The notes below the pieces were generated by a model that was given only the letters and a program-made list of their open reading frames with translations, was not told the origin of the DNA and searched no databases. The position numbers and the translations under genes were made by a program. 21,682 nt of DNA, from contig JBFJVB010000041.1 in assembly GCA_041624435.1 (NCBI GenBank), positions 1 through 21,682 of the forward strand, in the 5' to 3' direction. The stretch comes from Oceanococcus sp041624435. Lineage in GTDB: Bacteria > Pseudomonadota > Gammaproteobacteria > Nevskiales > Oceanococcaceae. This document shows positions 15,294-21,682 of this stretch, piece after piece. Within the stretch, counting starts at the first letter, position 1. Each line of letters begins with the position of its first letter.

Positions 15294-16445
15294 CTAATAG
15301 CTTCTTAACGGAATCCGTACTTCATTTCGGACAACCAGCACCGCAAGCCAGAGACCGGCCCACGCGGCGGCGGAAAGAATGACAGCGGATTCACCCCAGC
15401 GGCTCAGCACCCAACCTCCGACGACGGCGCCGCTGAAGGCACCAAAAAATTGAGCGCTAGAGAATACCCCCATTGCCCGCCCTCGTCTCGACCCCGGCGC
15501 GATTTTCGCCACCATGGACGGCAGGCTCGCTTCGAGGAAATTGAAGGCGCAGAAAAACAGCCACAAATTCGCCGGGAGCCACAACCAGGATTCGCCAATC
15601 AGCATACAGGACAGCATCAGCGCCAGGACCGCGAACGGGATTCCCTGGGCGATTCTGCCGCGCTTTTCCAGCCAGCGAATCAAGGGAAAGATCGGCAGCA
15701 ACGATGCCAGCATGACCGGCAGATACAGCTGCCAGTGGAACGGCAGCGGCCACGACCACTGTTGCACGAGCAGCAGGGGCAAGCCGATGAACAGGCTGGC
15801 CAGCACCGCGTGCAGGGAAAAAACCCCGAAATCCAGATTGAGCAGGCTCGACTGCAATACCGACTCATTCCCGTCCACGCCAGCCTCAGGGGCAGGCGCG
15901 GTGGGCAGCCACAGCAACAAACAGGCCCCCAACACGGCCGCGCCGGCGGAGAGCATGAACAGTCCGGGCACATCGGTTAGACCCAGCAGGGCCGGACCCA
16001 AAGCCAGAGCCAACAGAAAGGAACCGCCGATACTCGCCCCGATGATCGCCATGGCCGTGGTGCGGACCGATTCCCGGGTCAGGTCGGAGAGCAGTGCGAT
16101 CGAGGCCGCAGCGATGGCACCGCCGCCCTGACACAGGCGCGCAATCACCAAAGTCTCGATCTCGCTTGCATTGGCCGCCATGACACTACCGACGGCAAAC
16201 ACCAGCAGGCCACCGGCAATGACCGGTTTGCGCCCGATCCGGTCGGACAGCCAGCCGAGCGGTATCTGCAGCGCGGCCTGAGTCAGCCCGTAGGCGCCCA
16301 CCGCCAGACCGACGGCCAGCATGGGCTCACCTGCCAGCGCCAGCGCGTAGGGCGCCAGAACGGGGAGCACCATGAACAGGGCCGTCATGCGCAATATCAG
16401 GATCGCGGCCAACACCAGGGTGGCGCGACGTTCGGTGGGTGTCAT
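15294..16445 (-). CDS. Major facilitator superfamily transporter
   Basis: A 383-residue inner-membrane protein with about 12 predicted helices. The MFS signature GWLSDRIGRKPVI lies between helices 2 and 3 (about 63-75). A repeat of similar topology follows a hydrophilic central loop near residue 180-195 (PTAPAPEAGVDGNE). Charged residues in the membrane part are few, and the substrate cannot be told; drug or metabolite efflux is common for relatives of this size. The order MFS-ssb, divergent from uvrA, is also found in Pseudomonas, which supports orthology. The start ATG at 16445 has GGAATCCAG before it. A minus-strand TTGAGT-16 nt-AATAAT (16482-16455) is a possible promoter but leaves almost no leader. 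Confidence 0.9.
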   Translation of the reverse strand: MTPTERRATLVLAAILILRMTALFMVLPVLAPYALALAGEPMLAVGLAVGAYGLTQAALQIPLGWLSDRIGRKPVIAGGLLVFAVGSVMAANASEIETLVIARLCQGGGAIAAASIALLSDLTRESVRTTAMAIIGASIGGSFLLALALGPALLGLTDVPGLFMLSAGAAVLGACLLLWLPTAPAPEAGVDGNESVLQSSLLNLDFGVFSLHAVLASLFIGLPLLLVQQWSWPLPFHWQLYLPVMLASLLPIFPLIRWLEKRGRIAQGIPFAVLALMLSCMLIGESWLWLPANLWLFFCAFNFLEASLPSMVAKIAPGSRRGRAMGVFSSAQFFGAFSGAVVGGWVLSRWGESAVILSAAAWAGLWLAVLVVRNEVRIPLRSY

Positions 16446-16587
16446 CTGGATTCCATTATTGTGACCGCAGCAGCGGACTCAACAGCCCGAACCGGTCCGC
16501 ATGAATTATCATGCTGATTGGCCAGCATCCCTTCATCAGGCGAGATCACTGGCACCGCCGCAATTCCCACAGTTTAACAAGCTCACG

Positions 16588-19416
16588 ATGCAATCCATAG
16601 AAATCCGCGGTGCCCGGACCCACAACCTGAAAAACGTGGACCTCGATATTCCCCGGGACAGCCTGGTGGTCATCACCGGATTATCCGGGTCCGGGAAGTC
16701 TTCGCTGGCCTTCGACACGATCTATGCCGAAGGTCAACGTCGATATGTCGAATCCTTGTCCTCGTATGCCCGGCAATTCCTGTCGATGATGGAAAAACCG
16801 GATGTTGATCGCATCGATGGGCTGTCGCCAGCCATCTCCATCGAACAGAAATCAACCTCGCATAACCCGCGCTCCACCGTGGGCACGGTGACCGAGATCT
16901 ATGACTATATGCGCCTGCTGTATGCGCGCATCGGCACGCCCTATTGCCCGGATCACGATGTGTCGCTCAACGCCCAAACAATCGGGGAAATGGTCGATCA
17001 GGTCCTGCGCCTGCCTGAAGAGACCGCCTGGCTGCTGTTGGCCCCGGTGGTCCGTGGGCGCAAGGGCGAAAACGCGCAGTTACTGGAGCGCCTGCGCGGT
17101 GAAGGCTTTATCCGCGCGCGGATCGATGGCGAAGTGGTGGAACTGGACGACACGCCTGCACTGAACCCGAAAACCAAACACGACATCGAAGTGGTCGTCG
17201 ATCGCTTCAAGATCCGTCAGGATCTGAGCCAGCGCCTGGCGGAATCATTCGAAACCGCCTTGCGACTCAGCGACGGCCTGGTCCTGGTCGCACCACTGAA
17301 CCACGAGGCCGATGAACTGCTGTTCTCCGCCCGCTTCGCCTGTCCGCATTGCGGCTTCGCCATCAAGGAACTGGAGCCCCGCCTGTTCTCTTTCAACAGT
17401 CCGCACGGGGCCTGTCCGGAGTGCGATGGCCTGGGCACCCAGTCGGTGTTTGACGAAGACCGGGTCGTCACCGACGCCACGCTGAGTCTGGCCGATGGTG
17501 CCATTCGCGGCTGGGACCGCCGCAATGCCTACTATTTTCAGCTGATCCTGGGCCTGGCAGCGCACTACGATTTCGACCCGGAGTGCCCGTTCTGCGACCT
17601 GCCACAGCAGGCCCGTCAGGCCGTGCTGTACGGCAGCGGCAAGGAGCGCATCAGCTTTCGCTATCCCAGTGCCCGCGGCGGGTATCGGGAAAAACGTCAC
17701 AGCTTCGAGGGGATACTGAACAATCTGCAACGCCGCTATCGGGAAACCGAATCGCAGACCGTGCGCGAGGAACTCGCCAAGTACCGCTCCGATCGACCCT
17801 GCAGTGCCTGCGCCGGCTCCCGGCTGAATCGGGCGGCAATGAATGTGCGGATTCAGCACACCGGACTGGCAGCGATTTCCCGACTGTCGATTCGCCAGGC
17901 CATCGGCTGGTTTTCAGAGTTGCAACTGGCGGGCCAGGAAGCGGCCATCGCCGCCCGGATTCTGAAAGAGATCATCCAGCGGCTGGAATTTCTGAACAAT
18001 GTGGGCCTGGACTACCTGAGCCTGAGTCGGGCGGCCGAAACCTTGTCCGGTGGGGAAGCCCAGCGCATTCGCCTGGCCAGTCAGATCGGCGCCGGCCTGG
18101 TCGGCGTGCTGTATGTGCTGGATGAGCCCTCCATAGGCTTGCATCAACGCGATAACCAGCGCCTGATCGACACCCTGGTACGGCTACGCGATCTGGGCAA
18201 CACCGTACTGGTGGTCGAGCATGACGAGGAAGCGATTCGCAGCGCCGACCATATACTGGACATCGGCCCCGGCGCCGGAGTTCACGGCGGCGAGATCGTC
18301 GCCCAGGGCACGATCGAGGCCATCATCGACCATCCCGAGTCCCTGACCGGACAATACCTGTGCGGCAGCCGGCAGATCGCGATACCGGTCGAGCGTTGCC
18401 AGCCTGCGGGAGCGGAGCGGATGTTGCGAATTCGTGAGGCCAGCGGCAACAACCTGCACCAGGTCACCGCGGAGTTTCCTCTGGGACTGCTGACCTGCGT
18501 CACCGGCGTCTCCGGCTCGGGGAAATCCACCTTGATCAACGACACCCTGTACCCGACCGCGGCGCGTGATCTGAATCGGGCCTCGACGCGCCCGGCACCC
18601 TGCGCGGGCATCGACGGCCTGGACCTGCTGGACAAGGTGATCGGCATCGATCAAAGTCCGATCGGCCGCACACCGCGCTCCAATCCCGCCACCTACATCG
18701 GGGTCTTCACCGCCATCCGGGAACTGTTCGCGGGCACGCCGGAATCTCGCGCCCGCGGCTACAAACCGGGGCGCTTCAGCTTCAATGTGCGCGGTGGTCG
18801 CTGCGAGGCCTGTCAGGGCGACGGAGTGATCAAGGTCGAGATGCATTTCCTGCCCGACATCTATGTCACCTGCGAGGTCTGCGCCGCCAGCCGCTACAAC
18901 CGTGAAACCCTGGACATCCGCTACAAGGGCAAGACCATCAGCGATGTGCTGAACATGACGGTGGAAGAGGCCGCGGAGTTCTTCCACGCCGTACCGATGA
19001 TCAAGCGCAAACTGGACACCTTGCTGGATGTCGGCCTGAGCTACATCACGCTGGGACAGAACGCGACCACCCTGTCTGGCGGTGAAGCCCAGCGGGTCAA
19101 ACTGGCCAAGGAATTATCCCGCCGCGATACCGGACAGACGCTGTACATCCTGGATGAGCCGACCACCGGCCTGCACTTTCATGATGTGGCCCAGCTGCTG
19201 CGCGTGCTGCATCGCTTGCGTGATCATGGCAACACCCTGATCGTGATCGAACACAATCTGGATGTGATCAAGACCGCTGACTGGATCGTTGATCTGGGCC
19301 CCGAAGGTGGTGATGGTGGCGGTCGAATCGTGGCCTGTGGCACGCCCGAACAGGTGGCCCGGAATGAAAATTCGCATACCGGGCGCTATCTCAACGCACT
19401 CCTGTCAACTAAATGA
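16588..19416 (+). CDS. uvrA: Excinuclease ABC subunit A
   Basis: Damage-recognition ATPase of nucleotide excision repair, acting as a dimer with UvrB. With ATG at 16588 it has 942 residues (E. coli 940) and starts MQSIEIRGARTHNLKNVDL, aligning with the family. An upstream in-frame ATG at 16501 would add 29 poorly matching residues. Walker A motifs are GLSGSGKS (31-38) and GVSGSGKS (about 640-647); ABC signatures are LSGGEAQRIRLA and LSGGEAQRVKLA. Zinc-binding cysteine pairs occur as CPHC/CPEC in the N-terminal half and CEAC/CEVC in the C-terminal half, the latter followed by RYNRETL. No CTG-N10-CAG LexA box is visible between 16446 and 16587, so SOS control is not evident here. Confidence 0.97.
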   Translation: MQSIEIRGARTHNLKNVDLDIPRDSLVVITGLSGSGKSSLAFDTIYAEGQRRYVESLSSYARQFLSMMEKPDVDRIDGLSPAISIEQKSTSHNPRSTVGTVTEIYDYMRLLYARIGTPYCPDHDVSLNAQTIGEMVDQVLRLPEETAWLLLAPVVRGRKGENAQLLERLRGEGFIRARIDGEVVELDDTPALNPKTKHDIEVVVDRFKIRQDLSQRLAESFETALRLSDGLVLVAPLNHEADELLFSARFACPHCGFAIKELEPRLFSFNSPHGACPECDGLGTQSVFDEDRVVTDATLSLADGAIRGWDRRNAYYFQLILGLAAHYDFDPECPFCDLPQQARQAVLYGSGKERISFRYPSARGGYREKRHSFEGILNNLQRRYRETESQTVREELAKYRSDRPCSACAGSRLNRAAMNVRIQHTGLAAISRLSIRQAIGWFSELQLAGQEAAIAARILKEIIQRLEFLNNVGLDYLSLSRAAETLSGGEAQRIRLASQIGAGLVGVLYVLDEPSIGLHQRDNQRLIDTLVRLRDLGNTVLVVEHDEEAIRSADHILDIGPGAGVHGGEIVAQGTIEAIIDHPESLTGQYLCGSRQIAIPVERCQPAGAERMLRIREASGNNLHQVTAEFPLGLLTCVTGVSGSGKSTLINDTLYPTAARDLNRASTRPAPCAGIDGLDLLDKVIGIDQSPIGRTPRSNPATYIGVFTAIRELFAGTPESRARGYKPGRFSFNVRGGRCEACQGDGVIKVEMHFLPDIYVTCEVCAASRYNRETLDIRYKGKTISDVLNMTVEEAAEFFHAVPMIKRKLDTLLDVGLSYITLGQNATTLSGGEAQRVKLAKELSRRDTGQTLYILDEPTTGLHFHDVAQLLRVLHRLRDHGNTLIVIEHNLDVIKTADWIVDLGPEGGDGGGRIVACGTPEQVARNENSHTGRYLNALLSTK

Positions 19417-19481
19417 CGAAAGCGCTGTTAAACTTCCAAATCCCTATTCCCCGCGTTGGGCAAGACGGGCAGAACTTTTAC

Positions 19482-19486
19482 AGGAG
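19482..19486 (+). promoter_or_regulatory. Shine-Dalgarno that fixes the start of the DUF1329 gene
   Basis: AGGAG lies 10 nt before ATG 19497, which begins a clean signal peptide. The longer frame starts at 19413 on the uvrA stop and would bury that signal peptide. Confidence 0.6.
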
Positions 19487-19496
19487 ATTACCAATA

Positions 19497-20852
19497 ATGA
19501 TTCGTCACCAAGGTGCAAGATTACTACTGGCACTCAGTCTGGCTGGAGCCAGCCAGTTCGCCATGGCCAAGGTCTCGGCCGATGAAGCCGCCAAGCTCGG
19601 CGCCGAGTTGACCCCGATCGGCGCGGAGAAGAAAGGCAACGGAGGCGCCATCCCTGAATGGACCGGCGGTATGCCACGTTCCGGAGACATCTCGGGTGCC
19701 CACCCGTCCAATCCGGCCATCGCGGGTGAGAGCGTCGAGATCACCATCAACAAGGCCAATATGGCCAAGTATGCCGACAAGCTCACAGCCGGCCACAAAG
19801 CGCTGCTGGAACGCTACGGCGACACCTACAAGATGAACGTCTACAAGACGCACCGTACGGTGTCCTGGCCCGCCGAAATCTATGCGGCGACCAAGAAGAA
19901 CGCCACCACCGCGGAACTGGAAGGCACCGATGACATCCGCAATGCGGCGCTCGGCTTTCCTTTCCCGATTCCGAAGTCCGCAGCCGAAGTGATCTGGAAC
20001 CACAAGACGCGCTGGCGCGGCGATGCCGTCACCCGGTACAACAACCAGGCGATCGTCCAGGCCAATGGCACTTACCAGATCACCAAGCTGACCGAAGAGG
20101 TGAAATTCAAATACGGTTCAATCAAGAACCCGGCCCCGCTGTCGGAAAACATGAACCTGCTGTATCTGTCCGAAGTGATTGCGCCTCCTCGCCTGGCCGG
20201 TCAGTTGCTGCTGGTCCATGAAACCATGAATCAGGTGACCGGACCACGTCAGGCCTGGCTGTACAACCCCGGCCTGCGGCGCACCCGGCGCGCGCCGAAT
20301 GTCGCCTATGACAACCCGTACGAAGGCACCGACGGCAATCAGTTCAACGACCAGGTCGACATGTACAACGGCGCGATGGACCGCTACAACTGGACCTTGC
20401 TCGGCAAAAAGGACATGTACATTCCCTACAACTCCTACAAGATCGCCGGCAAGGACGTGAAATACGCCGACATGATCCAGCCCAAGCATCTGAACCAGGA
20501 TCTTTCCCGGTATGAACTGCACCGGGTCTGGGTCGTCGATGCCAATCTGCGTGATGGCACCAGCCACACCTTCGGCCGCCGGACCTTCTACGTCGATGAA
20601 GATTCCTGGACCATCGCCGCCATCGACTGCTACGACAAGCGCGGGGAAATGTACAAAGTGCAGGAAGCCCATCTGGTCTTCGCCTCCAGCATTCAGAGCA
20701 TGGGCGGCACCCCGGAAGTCATTTATGACCTGCAGTCCGGCCGTACCTTCCTGACCGCTCTGGCCAACGAAGACAAGCCCAATGATTTCAGCGTCAGCTT
20801 CGACGACAAGGATTTCACGCCCAAAGCCTTGAAGAAGAAGGTCACCCGCTAA
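19497..20852 (+). CDS. Exported DUF1329 protein
   Basis: A 451-residue secreted protein of the DUF1329 family (PF07044), whose fold is related to the lipoprotein carriers LolA/LolB; its molecular function is unknown. The signal peptide MIRHQGARLLLALSLAGASQFAMA is followed by KVSADEAAKLGAELTPIGAE, the usual mature start, with no lipobox cysteine. Family blocks include GFPFPIPKSAAEVIWNH, LLLVHETMNQVTGPRQAWLYNPGLRRTRRAPNVAYDNP and RYELHRVWVVDANLRDG, and the end DFTPKALKKKV is typical. Relatives are often paired with a DUF1302 outer-membrane protein; no partner is visible here. The gene lies 80 nt after uvrA and ends at a strong terminator, so it may be monocistronic or share uvrA readthrough. 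Confidence 0.93.
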   Translation: MIRHQGARLLLALSLAGASQFAMAKVSADEAAKLGAELTPIGAEKKGNGGAIPEWTGGMPRSGDISGAHPSNPAIAGESVEITINKANMAKYADKLTAGHKALLERYGDTYKMNVYKTHRTVSWPAEIYAATKKNATTAELEGTDDIRNAALGFPFPIPKSAAEVIWNHKTRWRGDAVTRYNNQAIVQANGTYQITKLTEEVKFKYGSIKNPAPLSENMNLLYLSEVIAPPRLAGQLLLVHETMNQVTGPRQAWLYNPGLRRTRRAPNVAYDNPYEGTDGNQFNDQVDMYNGAMDRYNWTLLGKKDMYIPYNSYKIAGKDVKYADMIQPKHLNQDLSRYELHRVWVVDANLRDGTSHTFGRRTFYVDEDSWTIAAIDCYDKRGEMYKVQEAHLVFASSIQSMGGTPEVIYDLQSGRTFLTALANEDKPNDFSVSFDDKDFTPKALKKKVTR

Positions 20853-20870
20853 CCAGTCGCGCATGACCAA

Positions 20871-20903
20871 AAAGGGGCAGCCAGTTATTCTGGCTGCCCC
20901 TTT
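20871..20903. terminator. Strong bidirectional intrinsic terminator
   Basis: AAAGGGGCAGCCAG (20871-20884), loop TTATT and CTGGCTGCCCCTTT (20890-20903) form a perfect 14-bp stem. The plus strand continues TTTCACTTTC, and the minus strand reads CCCCTTTTTGG, so it can end the DUF1329 transcript and also the YHYH gene arriving from the other side. Confidence 0.9.
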
Positions 20904-20916
20904 CACTTTCTACCTA

Positions 20917-20948
20917 TGCCAATTGGCAGTGCTGACCGACCTATAGGT
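20917..20948. other. Two perfect short palindromes between convergent genes
   Basis: TGCCAATTGGCA (20917-20928) and ACCTATAGGT (20939-20948) are each perfect palindromes, 10 bp apart, just after the terminator. They lie 3' of both flanking genes, so an operator role is not obvious. Their function is unknown and chance is possible. Confidence 0.3.
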
Positions 20949-21031
20949 GTTTACCGATGAGTTCAACCGCGTCGAACTGGATAGGGCCGCAGGTCAACCA
21001 AGCAACTGCTGCGTTAGCTGCTCACTCCACC

Positions 21032-21682
21032 TCACCTGGAGGGCGGAGCCCCGTCCATCGACGTACTCGCGGCTGAGTTGACCACCGAGCCCACGTTGCC
21101 ATAGAAAAACTGATTGGTCACCCAAAACACCGGCGTGCCAGTACCGCCCACGTTCGCGCTCTTCACGTGGTAGTGGTAAATCGGGTCCGCGAAGTCCGCT
21201 GTACAGTGACTGTGTCCATTGTACTGATCAATCGCTGTGCTGACCGTACCACCGTTGCAGTCCGTTTCGCCCGTGCCAACCGGACCATACACGGGAAAGC
21301 CATCCATGAGGAAACCCAACAGCATCCCCGCATTTGATCCGCCATCTTCGATCCAGGCATAAGTCGTGCCATCTACAGTGCGGGAGCCATCGGTGACATT
21401 CCCGCCGAGATCTCTGATCAAGCAGACCGGATCCACATGATAATGGTAAACACCGCTCCCATCCGGATGGCCAGAACATTGATCAAAAGTGAACAGCTCA
21501 TCCGTGATCTCATCCGGAGGTGAGGCATTTTCATTGAAGAAGGAAATGCCATTCAGGCTGAGGCCAATGGTACTGAACGGTGTTTCCGTTTTCGATGCTG
21601 CCTCAGCGGGAGCAATGGGCATCCTCATCGTCACACTTTGCGGGCTAATCTTGTTTGGACCGGCCGCACCTGGAGTCTGGTC
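21032..21682 (-). CDS. YHYH-domain protein, N-terminus beyond the window
   Basis: The frame is open to the window edge, so 216 C-terminal residues are seen and the start lies outside; an internal GTG at 21634 is not needed as a start. The protein belongs to the YHYH family (PF14240), usually exported and of unknown function. Two motif copies are present: SGVYHYHVDPVCL and DPIYHYHVKSANV. Other family marks are GLSLNGISFFNE, DQCSGHPDGSG and LLGFLMDGFPVYGP. Four cysteines (in DQCSG, PVCLI, ETDCNG, HSHCTA) may form disulfides, fitting a periplasmic or secreted protein. Clustered histidines suggest metal binding, which is inference. Base composition looks less GC-rich (about 53% in one sampled 60-bp line) than the housekeeping genes, hinting at recent acquisition or relaxed bias. 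Confidence 0.85.
   Translation of the reverse strand, partial: DQTPGAAGPNKISPQSVTMRMPIAPAEAASKTETPFSTIGLSLNGISFFNENASPPDEITDELFTFDQCSGHPDGSGVYHYHVDPVCLIRDLGGNVTDGSRTVDGTTYAWIEDGGSNAGMLLGFLMDGFPVYGPVGTGETDCNGGTVSTAIDQYNGHSHCTADFADPIYHYHVKSANVGGTGTPVFWVTNQFFYGNVGSVVNSAASTSMDGAPPSR

Noticed and set aside
16446..16587. Possible SOS (LexA) box between the transporter and uvrA
   Set aside because: No CTG-N10-CAG arrangement was found in this spacer.
20961..21019. Integron attC-like pair GTTCAAC and GTTAGCT near the YHYH gene
   Set aside because: GTTCAAC fits RYYYAAC, but GTTAGCT does not fit GTTRRRY, the two ends pair over only three bases, and no L-box pairing or integrase is seen.

Overview
The window looks like chromosomal DNA of a GC-rich gammaproteobacterium, perhaps environmental or marine. 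Two conserved neighbourhoods support this. One is miaB-phoH-ybeY-corC-lnt-leuS-lptE, read on the minus strand. The other is the ssb / MFS transporter / uvrA block, with uvrA divergent from the transporter, as in Pseudomonas and relatives. No rRNA, tRNA, CRISPR array, insertion sequence or phage gene was seen. I cannot name the genus.

Positions 1-7800 (minus strand) are a tightly packed run: miaB, phoH, ybeY, corC, lnt, leuS and the first codons of lptE. Most junctions are 1-4 nt overlaps or gaps of a few bases. Several starts are GTG (miaB, phoH, lnt, leuS). A perfect TATAAT lies just upstream of miaB. The run joins tRNA modification (MiaB), RNA processing (YbeY, PhoH), envelope functions (CorC, Lnt, LptE) and tRNA charging (LeuS).

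Positions 7868-10571 hold a low-molecular-weight tyrosine phosphatase (minus) divergent from a two-TM PAS / GGDEF-like / EAL-like protein (plus). Both c-di-GMP domains of the latter have lost signature residues. Positions 10711-13617 are a four-gene methionine-salvage operon, mtnB-mtnC-mtnD-mtnA, whose genes all overlap by 1-4 nt. It covers the steps from methylthioribose-1-phosphate to 2-keto-4-methylthiobutyrate. A hotdog-fold thioesterase-like gene (minus) converges on it; its Shine-Dalgarno sequence lies inside a perfect 15-bp palindrome.

Positions 14326-14719 are a gene-poor stretch ending at the ssb terminator. Next come ssb and an MFS transporter (minus), divergent from uvrA (plus). 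uvrA is followed by a secreted DUF1329 protein, a strong bidirectional terminator, a short spacer with two perfect palindromes, and a YHYH-domain protein (minus) whose N-terminus is cut by the window edge.

Most of the window is ordinary housekeeping sequence, and I see no clear new multi-gene system. The best second looks are the degenerate c-di-GMP protein, the palindrome over the thioesterase ribosome-binding site, the double-YHYH protein, and the uncharacterised 14.3-14.7 kb spacer.
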